Part shown: positions 43,800 through 52,703 of the stretch, piece after piece
Position numbering within the stretch: position 1 is the first letter of the stretch
Layout of the letters: every line of letters starts with the position of its first letter
Assembly: GCF_020991475.1 (NCBI RefSeq)
Contig: NZ_JAJMPA010000002.1
Coordinates: 434,001 to 498,000 of the forward strand
DNA: 64,000 bases
Source: Pedobacter sp. MC2016-14
GTDB lineage: Bacteria > Bacteroidota > Bacteroidia > Sphingobacteriales > Sphingobacteriaceae
Direction: 5' to 3'
Notes under the pieces: generated by a model
Told to the model about the DNA's origin: nothing
Databases searched by the model: none
What the model saw: only the letters and a program-made list of their open reading frames with translations
Position numbers and translations under genes: made by a program

Positions 43800-44590
43800 A
43801 CGGCAACGGCTCCTTTAATGTGCGGGTGAGGCTCGTAGTTTTTTAAGGTGAAATCTTCAAACTTAAAATCGAAGATGTCTTTAACTTCCGGGTTTATTTC
43901 CATTACTGGCAGTGATTTGGTGTCGCGGCTGAGCTGAAGTTTAGCTTGCTCAATGTGATTATTGTAAAGATGGGCGTCGCCAAGGGTATGGATAAAGTCG
44001 CCGTAAGCAAGTCCGCATACCTGCGCAACCATCATAGTCAGCAAAGCATAAGAAGCGATGTTAAAAGGTACACCCAGAAATATGTCTGCACTCCGTTGGT
44101 AAAGCTGACAACTTAATTTGCCATCTGCAACGTAGAACTGAAAAAATGAATGACAGGGAGGTAAGGCCATGTTTTCTATCTCTGCAACATTCCATGCAGA
44201 TACAATGATCCTTCGCGAATCAGGGTTAGTTTTTATAGTATTGATAATTTGGGTAATCTGATCAATATGCCTGCCATCAGGAGTTGGCCAGGATCGCCAT
44301 TGCGAACCATAAACTGGTCCCAGGTTTCCGTCTGCATCAGCCCATTCGTCCCAAATTTTTACACCATTGTCCTTTAAATATTTGATATTGGTATCACCAC
44401 TCAAAAACCAAATTAATTCATGTATGATAGATTTGAGGTGTATTTTTTTTGTGGTAACAATTGGAAAGCCTTCCTGAAGGTTAAATCTCATTTGGTAGCC
44501 AAAAACACTCACTGTACCAGTCCCAGTCCTGTCATGCTTTTGCGCCCCGTTATCCAGCACATGCTGCATTAAATCTAAATATTGTTTCAT
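43796..44590 (-). CDS. thyA: Thymidylate synthase
   Basis: A 264-residue enzyme making dTMP from dUMP and methylene-tetrahydrofolate; DHFR downstream recycles the dihydrofolate product. The catalytic Cys is C146 in [13 protein letters not shown], with [19 protein letters not shown] and the dUMP-binding C-terminal region ending in KGAVAV. It has the length of E. coli ThyA (264). Divergent from ispE across a 137-base gap that holds promoters for both. Confidence 0.97.
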   Translation of the reverse strand: MKQYLDLMQHVLDNGAQKHDRTGTGTVSVFGYQMRFNLQEGFPIVTTKKIHLKSIIHELIWFLSGDTNIKYLKDNGVKIWDEWADADGNLGPVYGSQWRSWPTPDGRHIDQITQIINTIKTNPDSRRIIVSAWNVAEIENMALPPCHSFFQFYVADGKLSCQLYQRSADIFLGVPFNIASYALLTMMVAQVCGLAYGDFIHTLGDAHLYNNHIEQAKLQLSRDTKSLPVMEINPEVKDIFDFKFEDFTLKNYEPHPHIKGAVAV

Positions 44591-44627
44591 TGGCTTATGT
44601 AGATGTAGCTAATATAAATATAGATTA

Positions 44628-44635
44628 CAAAACTA
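44628..44635 (-). promoter_or_regulatory. Probable -7 box (TAGTTTTG, minus strand) for thyA-folA
   Basis: TAGTTTTG on the minus strand fits TAnnTTTG exactly, 37 bases ahead of the thyA ATG. No TTTG could be matched at the -33 spacing. Confidence 0.45.
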
Positions 44636-44703
44636 AAACATTATTCCCACATTTGGTTTGTGTTATTCTTCTCTTTTGGTTAGCGTTATCAGCAATCAAT
44701 TTG

Positions 44704-44711
44704 TAAGTTTG
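44704..44711 (+). promoter_or_regulatory. Probable -7 box (TAAGTTTG) for ispE
   Basis: TAAGTTTG fits TAnnTTTG exactly, 16 bases before the ispE ATG at 44728. A TTTG at 44675-44678 could be the -33 element, though the 25-base spacing is a little longer than usual. Confidence 0.5.
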
Positions 44712-44727
44712 CAAAAATCAAATAAAC

Positions 44728-45531
44728 ATGCTTGCCTTTGCAAATGCCAAGATAAATTTAGGTTTAAACATTACAGAAAAAAGGCCAGATAATTATCACA
44801 ATCTGGAAACCGTCTTTTATCCTGTTAAAATATATGATGTGCTCGAGTTATTGGATGCTGAGGAAACCAGTTGTGCTATAAAAGGTATTGATGTACCTGG
44901 AGCGGTTTCGGACAACATCTGTTTAAAGGCTTACAGGTTATTGCAGGAAGATTTTTCATTACCAGCTCAGCAGATTGTTTTGCTTAAAAATATACCTGTT
45001 GGCGCAGGCCTGGGTGGTGGTTCTTCTGATGCGGCATTTTTGATTAAACTAGCCAATGATAAGTTTAAATTAGGTCTCAGCGTTTCACAGATGGAAGACT
45101 ATGCCAGGAAATTAGGTGCTGACTGTGCTTTTTTTATTCAAAATAAGCCTTTATATGCATTTGAGAAAGGCGATCAATTTAAAGAATTAAATATAGACCT
45201 TTCCAAATATTATCTGGTATTGGTTAAGCCGTCAGTTCATGTTTCTACAGCTGATGCTTATGCATTGTTAAAACCCGCTTTGCCAGTTGAGGGATTAAAA
45301 GAATTGATACATTTGCCATTGAAGGACTGGAAAAATCATGTCAAGAACGATTTTGAGGAGGCTATGTTTATTAAATATCCTGAAATTGCAATTGTAAAAG
45401 AGCAGCTTTATCAAGCAGGTGCAACATTTGCATTGATGAGCGGTAGCGGCTCGAGTGTTTTTGCGATATTTGAACATGAGGTGGCCCTGCCGGAATTGGA
45501 AATTAAGAATAGGGTGTTTTATAATATTTAA
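44728..45531 (+). CDS. ispE: 4-diphosphocytidyl-2-C-methyl-D-erythritol kinase
   Basis: A 267-residue GHMP kinase of the non-mevalonate isoprenoid pathway. The start MLAFANAKINLGLNITEKRPDNYH is the family signature and contains the substrate Lys and Asp; the ATP-binding GHMP motif is IPVGAGLGGGSSDAAFL, and the C-terminal glycine loop is ALMSGSGSSVFAIF. It is followed after seven bases by an OsmC-like gene. Confidence 0.96.
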   Translation: MLAFANAKINLGLNITEKRPDNYHNLETVFYPVKIYDVLELLDAEETSCAIKGIDVPGAVSDNICLKAYRLLQEDFSLPAQQIVLLKNIPVGAGLGGGSSDAAFLIKLANDKFKLGLSVSQMEDYARKLGADCAFFIQNKPLYAFEKGDQFKELNIDLSKYYLVLVKPSVHVSTADAYALLKPALPVEGLKELIHLPLKDWKNHVKNDFEEAMFIKYPEIAIVKEQLYQAGATFALMSGSGSSVFAIFEHEVALPELEIKNRVFYNI

Positions 45532-45538
45532 CTATAAG

Positions 45539-45958
45539 ATGGAAATTAACCTGGTACGCAAAAACGATAAATTTAACTTTGAAGCTAAAAACGAAGTGGG
45601 ACAATTGGTTGAGCTTGATGCAAATCCTGCAATAGGCGGAGAAGGCAAAGGTTTTAGGCCAATGGAGATGCTGCTTGTTGGTCTTGGAGGCTGCAGCGGA
45701 ATTGATATGGTAAATGTATTGACCAAGCAGAAAGAGCCATTGCAAGACATCAAAATCAATATTAAGGCAACCAGGAAAGATGATGAAACTCCAGCTATTT
45801 TTGATGTAATAGATATTCATTTTGATTTAACTGGAGAATTAAATACGCAAAAAGTAGAGCGTGCATTGGCACTCACTTTTGATAAATACTGTTCTGTATC
45901 CAATATTTTAGGTCGCACTGCGACTATAAACTTTACATATAAAATTCAAAATACATAA
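45539..45958 (+). CDS. OsmC/Ohr-family protein
   Basis: A 139-residue protein with start at 45539; the longer open frame from 45455 lies inside ispE. OsmC-family proteins reduce organic hydroperoxides with a pair of cysteines. C52 in GLGGCSGIDMV and a second Cys in FDKYCSVSNIL (about residue 121) are at the expected places. The YhfA-like subgroup, as opposed to the Ohr subgroup, begins MxxxLxxKxDKF and fits better. Its stop overlaps the next start (TAATG). Confidence 0.88.
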   Translation: MEINLVRKNDKFNFEAKNEVGQLVELDANPAIGGEGKGFRPMEMLLVGLGGCSGIDMVNVLTKQKEPLQDIKINIKATRKDDETPAIFDVIDIHFDLTGELNTQKVERALALTFDKYCSVSNILGRTATINFTYKIQNT

Positions 45959-47124
45959 TGCAAGAAGATAATTTTGAGACCATCGCTATCCGTTTGCAGG
46001 CAGAAAGAAGCCAGCATAAAGAACATTCTGTTCCACTTTATTTAACCTCCAGCTATAAATTTGATGACGCTGAGGAAATGCGTGCGCTGTTTGCCAATGA
46101 GAAAGAAGGCAATGTGTACAGTCGTTATGCAAATCCAAATACTTCAGAGTTGATTGAGAAAATGGCAGCTTTAGAAGGAGCAGAAGATGGTTGGGCTACG
46201 GCAACAGGGATGGCGGCAATCTTTACAACTTTTGCAGCATTTTTAGGTAATGGCGATCATGTGTTGTCTAGCCGTTCTGTATTTGGCTCTACACATCAGT
46301 TGTTGAGCGCAGTTTTTCCAAAATGGGGCATTACTTATTCTTATGCTGATCTGGATAAACAGGAGCAATGGATTGAAGGCATAAAGCCAAATACTAAAAT
46401 GATCTTTGTTGAAACTCCTTCCAATCCTGGTATTGATATTATTGATCTGGAATGGTTGGCAAAGCTGGCTAAGCAGCATAATTTGCTACTGGTTGTTGAT
46501 AATTGTTTTGCAACACCGTATTTGCAGCAGCCTATTAAATTAGGCGCGGATATTTCAATTCATTCTGCTACTAAATTTATAGATGGTCAGGGTCGTACAC
46601 TGGGTGGTATCATTTTAGGTACTAACAAGCTAATGCGGATTATTGAAGGGTTTGCAAGGCACAGCGGACCAGCAATGTCTCCATTTAACGCCTGGCTGAT
46701 GTCAAAAAGTTTAGAAACACTAGCGGTTCGTATGGACAGGCATTGTGACAATGCCTTGAAAGTTGCTGAATTTTTAGAAAGTCACGCTAAAATTAAGAAA
46801 GTGATGTATCCGTTTTTACCTTCTCATCCACAATATGCCATCGCCAAAAAGCAAATGAAGCAAGGAGGTGGAATTGTTACGCTGGTTATTGATGGAGGTG
46901 TTGCCGCGGCGGGAGCATTTATGAATAAATTAAAAATGTTTTCAATTTCTGCTAATTTGGGTGATACTCGTTCTATAGCTACACACCCGGCTACAAGTAC
47001 GCATTCCAAATTGACAGAAGAAGAACGACTGCAAGTAGGTATTGAACAAGGTACAATTCGTCTGTCTATCGGCTTGGAGCATATTGATGATATATTGCGC
47101 GACATTAGTCAGGCTTTAGATTAG
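45958..47124 (+). CDS. metZ: O-succinylhomoserine sulfhydrylase-type PLP enzyme
   Basis: A 388-residue member of the Cys/Met metabolism PLP family. It has YSRYANPNTS, VETPSNPGIDIIDL and the PLP Lys K206 in HSATKFIDGQGR, a stretch typical of MetZ (direct sulfhydrylation of O-succinylhomoserine to homocysteine). Cystathionine gamma-synthase or gamma-lyase activity cannot be excluded by eye. Coupled to the OsmC-like gene by a one-base overlap, and followed by a strong terminator. Confidence 0.85.
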   Translation: MQEDNFETIAIRLQAERSQHKEHSVPLYLTSSYKFDDAEEMRALFANEKEGNVYSRYANPNTSELIEKMAALEGAEDGWATATGMAAIFTTFAAFLGNGDHVLSSRSVFGSTHQLLSAVFPKWGITYSYADLDKQEQWIEGIKPNTKMIFVETPSNPGIDIIDLEWLAKLAKQHNLLLVVDNCFATPYLQQPIKLGADISIHSATKFIDGQGRTLGGIILGTNKLMRIIEGFARHSGPAMSPFNAWLMSKSLETLAVRMDRHCDNALKVAEFLESHAKIKKVMYPFLPSHPQYAIAKKQMKQGGGIVTLVIDGGVAAAGAFMNKLKMFSISANLGDTRSIATHPATSTHSKLTEEERLQVGIEQGTIRLSIGLEHIDDILRDISQALD

Positions 47125-47146
47125 TATACATATCATTAGATAAATG

Positions 47147-47176
47147 AAAGACACCAGCATGGTGTCTTTTTTTTTG
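47147..47176 (+). terminator. Terminator after metZ
   Basis: AAAGACACC (47147-47155) pairs perfectly with GGTGTCTTT (47161-47169) around AGCAT, followed by a run of Ts. Confidence 0.94.
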
Positions 47177-47208
47177 CATGCTTAGGACTACGCCTGGCCT
47201 TGACCTGA

Positions 47209-47323
47209 TCAAAGGCAGAATGAAGGCAAAGTAAAGGCATAGAAAATCCACAGCAACCGCATACGCTGTGTGGGCTTTCTGTGCGTTTGCTGTGGGCTTG
47301 TTGTGGGGTTTCTGTACTATTGC
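47209..47323. repeat. Array of 11-base units in two opposing orientations, upstream of the ECF sigma gene
   Basis: Ten consecutive 11-base units with fixed phase. Five on the plus strand (47209-47263) read like GTAAAGGCATA, GAAAATCCACA and GCAACCGCATA; after the five-base spacer CGCTG, five more at 47269-47323 read on the plus strand TGTGGGCTTTC, TGTGCGTTTGC, TGTGGGCTTGT, TGTGGGGTTTC and TGTACTATTGC, i.e. the reverse complement of the same kind of unit (GAAAGCCCACA). The unit length is about one helical turn. The rest of the 47177-47575 gap is AT-rich; nothing else is supported there, and a 60-codon open frame at 47270 is not credible as a gene. Confidence 0.8.
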
Positions 47324-47575
47324 CTGGGTCGTTATATGTACGTTACTACTAGAAATCTACCAGATGTCCATAAGGAGTCTATTTTTTGCCTAAAATATGG
47401 TGTTTTACTGCTTAGATTTATTTACTGGGCGCTGAATGGTTCAATTAGGTAATTGCCTATTATTTATCAAAAGTAGTTCCTTTGAAAGGCATCTAGTAGT
47501 ATTTAAATTTAAAAAGGCTATCTTCAAAGCATTATTGACTTTAACCTATTTTATTGAATCTACTAGTTGTAGAAT

Positions 47576-48157
47576 ATGTCGGTGGCTGCACAAAGGGAGT
47601 TGGATTTATTAGAACGTCTTGTAAAACAAGATGCTAAGGCATTTTCTGAATTGTATAACTTATACATCAGGAAGATGTACGTCTATGCTTTAAGTATTGT
47701 GAAGTCTCCTATGCTTGCAGAAGATATTAGTCACGATACCTTTGTGAAGTTATGGGAAAACGCAGCAGGTGTTCAAACTGACCGTTCCTTGCAATCGTAT
47801 TTATACACGTTAACTAAAAACCTTGCTCTAAATACTATTAGACGAGCTTCTCGCGAAACATGGATCTCAGACGAAATCATCTCCAGTGCACTTGCTACTT
47901 CAGAAGACGGTCTGCAGTTTACAGAGCGTAGGGAAACCAGCGACATTATCAAAACTGCAATAGCGCAACTTCCCGCACAACGCAGAATTATATATGATTT
48001 GTGCCGCAACCACGGATATTCCTATAAACAGGCTGCTGAAAAGCTTGGTATAAAAGATACTACTGTAAACAGCCAAATGGTAAAGGCATTGCGTACCATT
48101 CGTGAATTTATGGTGCGTAATGGTGCTCTAGTTTTAATGATTTTTTATAAAATCTAA
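47576..48157 (+). CDS. ECF-type RNA polymerase sigma factor
   Basis: A 193-residue sigma-70 family protein. The sigma-2 region is SHDTFVKLWE with the promoter-melting part before it, and sigma-4 is the helix-turn-helix GYSYKQAAEKLGIKDTTVNSQ near residues 145-170. With a FecR anti-sigma directly downstream and a transducer-type SusC behind it, it is the classic Bacteroidota trans-envelope signalling sigma factor for its own uptake genes. The 20 bases to fecR suggest an operon. Confidence 0.92.
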   Translation: MSVAAQRELDLLERLVKQDAKAFSELYNLYIRKMYVYALSIVKSPMLAEDISHDTFVKLWENAAGVQTDRSLQSYLYTLTKNLALNTIRRASRETWISDEIISSALATSEDGLQFTERRETSDIIKTAIAQLPAQRRIIYDLCRNHGYSYKQAAEKLGIKDTTVNSQMVKALRTIREFMVRNGALVLMIFYKI

Positions 48158-48177
48158 TTTTTTTCAAAATCGGGTAC

Positions 48178-49224
48178 ATGTATTTGCCAGTTTGTGTGTA
48201 TTACATAAAACAGCAGAGCAAATTGGAAAAAAATATTAAACAGTTATTTATTGATTTTATAGAAAACCGTTGCACGCCATCTGAGATTGAAAGAGTTCAG
48301 AAACTGATGCGTGAAGATTTTTATGAACAGCAATGGAAAGAAGCTATTGATGAGACCGGAAATCGGCTTTCTGATGAAGCAGTTGTTGATCCCGGTATAA
48401 ATGAAGTACAGCTTTTTAATAGAATCAGCATATCGGCAGGCATTGTATCTAAAGCTCCAAAACTTTATAATTGGATTTCTTACGCGGCAGGGTTAATCGT
48501 TTGTGTCGGAATTGGCTTTTGGTTTTTAAAAGCTCCTCAAATCAAAAATCCACAGCCAGTAGTGAAAGTCGCTTTGCCTGTCCCTTCAGTAGTAAAAAGT
48601 GCTGAACACAAATGGATCAAATTACCAGATGGCAGTTCTGTTCAACTAAATGCAAATAGCCATCTAGATTATCCGGAAAGTTTTGCCGGAAGTGCTAATA
48701 GAGAGGTCACTTTGGAAGGTGAAGGATATTTTGACATTAAGCATGATGCTAAACATCCTTTCATTATCCATACAGGCAAAATTAAGACTACTGTTTTAGG
48801 AACAGCATTTAATATAAGTGCCTACCACGCTGAAGCTGGAGTAACCGTAACGGTAACAAGAGGTAAAGTGATGGTGCAAGATGAGCAGAAAACCCTTGCT
48901 ATACTTACTCCAGATCAACAATTAGTTTGGAATAAGCAAGCTCCACCTATAAAAAGTAACGTAAAAGTGGAGTCGATATTAGCCTGGAAAAAGTCTGATT
49001 TGATTATGGACGATATTACACTGGCTGATGCTGCTAAAATGATTACTGAACGTTATGGAATTAGTGTCCGCTTTAAAAATGATAAAGTTAAGGACTGCCG
49101 TTTTACAGCCACTTTTTTAAATAGAAATGAGATTAGTCAGGTATTGACAGTTCTCGGTGACATTACAGGTGCCAGCCTCACGCTAAATTCTGGAGTGGTA
49201 ACTATCGATGGATCAGGCTGCTAA
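48178..49224 (+). CDS. FecR-family anti-sigma factor
   Basis: A 348-residue inner-membrane anti-sigma/regulator. A cytoplasmic N-terminal part (FIDFIENRCTPSEIE), one membrane helix around residues 100-118 (SYAAGLIVCVGIGFWFL), a FecR periplasmic domain with HPFIIHTGKIKTTVLGTAF and a DUF4974 C-terminal domain are in order. The start may be the TTG at 48223, which gives the more usual beginning MEKNIKQLF. It should release the sigma factor when SusC signals substrate through its STN domain. Confidence 0.9.
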   Translation: MYLPVCVYYIKQQSKLEKNIKQLFIDFIENRCTPSEIERVQKLMREDFYEQQWKEAIDETGNRLSDEAVVDPGINEVQLFNRISISAGIVSKAPKLYNWISYAAGLIVCVGIGFWFLKAPQIKNPQPVVKVALPVPSVVKSAEHKWIKLPDGSSVQLNANSHLDYPESFAGSANREVTLEGEGYFDIKHDAKHPFIIHTGKIKTTVLGTAFNISAYHAEAGVTVTVTRGKVMVQDEQKTLAILTPDQQLVWNKQAPPIKSNVKVESILAWKKSDLIMDDITLADAAKMITERYGISVRFKNDKVKDCRFTATFLNRNEISQVLTVLGDITGASLTLNSGVVTIDGSGC

Positions 49225-49272
49225 TCTGTTAAAATAAAAGAATATGAATTCACCACCTTAATAATACCCCAC

Positions 49273-49324
49273 AGACCTTAAAAAAGCAAACCCCGGCTGC
49301 AACCGGGGCTTGTAAAATTGGTCT
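49273..49324 (+). promoter_or_regulatory. Nested stem-loop in the fecR-susC gap
   Basis: CCCCGG (49291-49296) and CCGGGG (49303-49308) pair around CTGCAA, extended by imperfect pairs, and outer arms AGACC (49273-49277) and GGTCT (49320-49324) can close it. No T run follows, so it is not a simple terminator. Position, 34 bases before the SusC start, suggests a leader element, transcript processing or attenuation between regulator and uptake genes. Confidence 0.5.
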
Positions 49325-49358
49325 TAAATTTTCAAGTGTTCAACCTAAAACCAATGCA

Positions 49359-52300
49359 ATGTATTACAATTTTACCCCTTATGCAAGCCGGTATCTTCCG
49401 GCTATGAATTTTACGTTTAATTTTAAAAAAGTCAGTTTTTTTATGAAGATTAACGCAGTCCTGTTGATAACAATTCTTACAAGCGTAAGCGGACTGATGG
49501 CTTCCAGTACCAAAGCGCAGTCGCTTGATGAAGTAACCGTATCGTTTGGCTTAAACAAAGCCCCGCTAAAAAATGCCTTATCGCAAATTGAAAACCAGAC
49601 TGACTTTAGGTTTGCCTATAAAAAGGAACTACTGGGCGCATTTAACCAGGTGAGTTTGCTGGCGCAAACTCGTACAGTTAAAAGTGCACTGGACCAGTTG
49701 TTATTTGGTACAGGAATTTTGTACCGGCAGCTAAATAACAGTATTATATTGTATAAGACAACTGAAACTAACACTTTAGAGGTTTTAGCCTCAGGTCAGC
49801 AAAAGCAAATTACCGGAACAGTACGGGATGAAAATGGACAGCCCATGCCAGGTGTTTCTGTTAGGGTTAAAGGCCAACCTAATGTGGTAAGTACAACTTC
49901 TAGCGGGAAGTATGCTATTGATGTCACAGGTAATACTGCTTATCTTGTATTTCGTTACATCGGTTATGCAGCCCAGGAATATAAAGCAGAAGCTGGACAA
50001 GTCGTGAACATCAACCTTAAGCCTGAAGCGGGTACGCTGGATGCAGTTGTTGTAATTGGTTACGGTACCACTACCAAAAGGGTAAGTACAGGTTCTGTAA
50101 CTTCTATTACAGCAAAGGATATAGCAAGCCAACCTGTTTCGGATCCATTAGCTGCCTTGCAGGGCAGAGTCGCTGGTTTAGACATTACAGCTACCACAGG
50201 ATATTCTGGTTCTGCTTATACCGTACGGTTACGTGGTATCAATTCAATTTTGGGAGGGAATGATCCATTTTACATTATTGATGGAATGCCCTTTATTTCT
50301 GAGCCACTAAACCAATTCAGTGGTGCTAATGGTCAGACAAGTCCTTTAAACAGCATTAACCCATCAGACATCGAACGTATTGATATCTTGAAAGATGCCG
50401 ATGCTACAGCGATTTACGGATCAAGAGGCGCTAATGGTGTGATTTTGATTACGACGAAAAAAGGAAAAAGCGGAAAGACTTCTGTTGATGCAAAAGTGTA
50501 CAGCGGCGCCGCCTTTGTAAACCATAAAATTAAAATGCTGGATGCTCAACAGTACCTCTTGCTACGTAAGGAAGCATTTGCGAATGACGGCACAACTCCA
50601 GATGTAGACAATGCCCCTGATTTGCTGAGTTGGGACCAAAATTTGGACAACAACTGGCAAGAAAAATTAACAGGCAATACGGCAAGATTTAATGAAGCGC
50701 AGCTTTCTGTTTCTGGTGGTTCTGAATTGACTAATTTTTTATTGAGCGGAACCTACAGAAAAGAAGGAAACGTGACTCCTGGAAATCAGGATTACAAACG
50801 TGGTGCCCTTAATTTTAATGTGAACCATAAATCGTTGGATAATAAATTTACGCTGAATACTTCTGTGAAATATGTGGGTGACTGGAACAATTCATTTGTT
50901 ACAGATATGACCCAGTACTACAATCTTTCGCCAAACATGCCCGTTTATCAGCCTGATGGTAAGTATTTTTGGGTAGGTAACACGCAAAATCCCTTTGCCT
51001 TATTTGAACGGGAATATGAGTCCAGAAATAACAACTTGTTTGGTAATGTGCTGGCAAAGTATGCTATTTTGCCAAGTTTAAATGCTCAGGTTAGCTTAGG
51101 TTATAACCGCATAACTATGAACCAGACGCAGACAGTACCTGAAATATCTTCCAATCCTACACAGTATGTTGCCAGTACAGGAGCCTATGGAAATAATGAA
51201 GTGAACTCTTACATTGTTGAACCTCAATTAGATTATGTTCGTAATATTGGCAAGGGCAAACTAAATTTGCTAGCTGGTGGTACCTTCCAATCTAATCTAA
51301 GAGAAGGTCAGAATCTATTGGGTAGCGGATTCGCCAGTGATGAGCAGTTAAAGAATCCTTATGCTGCGGTTGCCCTAACTTCAAGAGGATATAATTATAC
51401 AGATTATAAATATACTTCGATATTTGGACGGGCAACGTATAATTGGGATGAGAAATATATTATAAATGGAACCTTCCGTCGTGACGGTTCTTCGCGCTTC
51501 GGTCCGGATAAAAAATTCGGGAATTTCGGAGCAGTAGGTGCAGCATGGTTATTTGGCAACGAATCGTTAGTGAAGGATAACCTCCATTTCTTAAGTTTTG
51601 GTAAATTAAGAGGAAGTTACGGTACGTCAGGTAATGACCAAATTGGTGATTATCAATATTATGATAGTTGGAGTTCGGCAAGTTTTCCATACGCTGGTTC
51701 AGGGACCTTGTTCCCGACACGCTTTGCCAATCCTGTTTATCAATGGGAGGTAAGCCGTAAACTTGAGTTTGCTATGGAATTGGGATTTTTTAAAAGCAGA
51801 GTACTGTTAACTGCTGCTTATTACCGGAATAGGTCAGGGAACATGCTTATCGATTATCCATTGTCTCCTCAATCTGGTTTTCCTTCCTATCTTGCCAACC
51901 TTCCAGCAAAATTGGAAAACAGAGGTTTTGAGCTGGAGCTAAATTCCATCAATGTCAACAATGATGATTTTAAATGGAATACATCATTTAACGTTACTAG
52001 TGCCAGCAACAAATTGTTAGAATATCCTGGTTTGGAAAGTTCTTCTTTGTCCGACAGATATTTCATTGGACAGCCTATCAATGTAACTACCGGCTACCAG
52101 TCTACTGGAATTGATTCGCAAACTGGCCTGCCTACTTTTGTAGATAGAAATGGTGACGAAGAAATTTCGGAAGAAGAAGACTTAGCCATTTTGGGTACTA
52201 TAACTCCTCAATATTACGGTGGTATGTCAAATAACTTTAGTTATAAAAACTGGAGTCTGGATTTCTTTTTTCAATTTGTAAAACAGGAAGGGCCATCATT

Positions 52301-52685
52301 AAATTCAGGATATTTATCTGGCCCATATGGTTCATTAGGAAATAAAGACATTAGCGCATTAAACAGATGGACTACACCTGGTCAGATTACCGATATTCCG
52401 GTTGCTACCGCTAGTGGAAGTTCTGATGCGGCCCAGGCTTATGGTTTTTGGCGTACCTCCAGTGCAAACTGGAAAGATGCTTCTTTTATTCGATTAAAAA
52501 ATGTGGCTCTGCGTTACAATTTAACTTCTGTAGTGAAAAACTTAAAAATCAGCAATCTTACACTTTTTGTGCAGGGACAGAACCTTTTCACAATTACCAA
52601 ATATGATGGATTTGATCCTGAAACTAAAGGATTGGTTTTGCCTCCTTTAAGTGTATATACCGCTGGTTTGCAAGTTTCATTTTAA
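49359..52685 (+). CDS. SusC-family TonB-dependent transporter with STN (signalling) domain
   Basis: A 1108-residue outer-membrane protein that imports a substrate in a complex with SusD, using TonB energy. N-terminal signal region to STKAQ, STN/secretin-like domain (about 60-130) for contact with FecR, carboxypeptidase-like domain ITGTVRDENGQPMPGVSV at about 150, plug with YGSRGANGVILITTKKG at about 350, beta-barrel ending in LQVSF. Starts at 49404 or 49443 are also possible because the membrane-targeting stretch begins only at MKINAVLLITIL. The STN domain plus the sigma/FecR pair means the transporter also senses its cargo. Confidence 0.93.
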   Translation: MYYNFTPYASRYLPAMNFTFNFKKVSFFMKINAVLLITILTSVSGLMASSTKAQSLDEVTVSFGLNKAPLKNALSQIENQTDFRFAYKKELLGAFNQVSLLAQTRTVKSALDQLLFGTGILYRQLNNSIILYKTTETNTLEVLASGQQKQITGTVRDENGQPMPGVSVRVKGQPNVVSTTSSGKYAIDVTGNTAYLVFRYIGYAAQEYKAEAGQVVNINLKPEAGTLDAVVVIGYGTTTKRVSTGSVTSITAKDIASQPVSDPLAALQGRVAGLDITATTGYSGSAYTVRLRGINSILGGNDPFYIIDGMPFISEPLNQFSGANGQTSPLNSINPSDIERIDILKDADATAIYGSRGANGVILITTKKGKSGKTSVDAKVYSGAAFVNHKIKMLDAQQYLLLRKEAFANDGTTPDVDNAPDLLSWDQNLDNNWQEKLTGNTARFNEAQLSVSGGSELTNFLLSGTYRKEGNVTPGNQDYKRGALNFNVNHKSLDNKFTLNTSVKYVGDWNNSFVTDMTQYYNLSPNMPVYQPDGKYFWVGNTQNPFALFEREYESRNNNLFGNVLAKYAILPSLNAQVSLGYNRITMNQTQTVPEISSNPTQYVASTGAYGNNEVNSYIVEPQLDYVRNIGKGKLNLLAGGTFQSNLREGQNLLGSGFASDEQLKNPYAAVALTSRGYNYTDYKYTSIFGRATYNWDEKYIINGTFRRDGSSRFGPDKKFGNFGAVGAAWLFGNESLVKDNLHFLSFGKLRGSYGTSGNDQIGDYQYYDSWSSASFPYAGSGTLFPTRFANPVYQWEVSRKLEFAMELGFFKSRVLLTAAYYRNRSGNMLIDYPLSPQSGFPSYLANLPAKLENRGFELELNSINVNNDDFKWNTSFNVTSASNKLLEYPGLESSSLSDRYFIGQPINVTTGYQSTGIDSQTGLPTFVDRNGDEEISEEEDLAILGTITPQYYGGMSNNFSYKNWSLDFFFQFVKQEGPSLNSGYLSGPYGSLGNKDISALNRWTTPGQITDIPVATASGSSDAAQAYGFWRTSSANWKDASFIRLKNVALRYNLTSVVKNLKISNLTLFVQGQNLFTITKYDGFDPETKGLVLPPLSVYTAGLQVSF

Positions 52686-52703
52686 CTCCTAAAATTTAAG
52701 ACA

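Noticed and set aside
47270..47452. A 60-codon open frame upstream of the ECF sigma gene
   Set aside because: It runs through the 11-base repeat array, has low-complexity Tyr/Leu/Val composition and no similarity I recognise.
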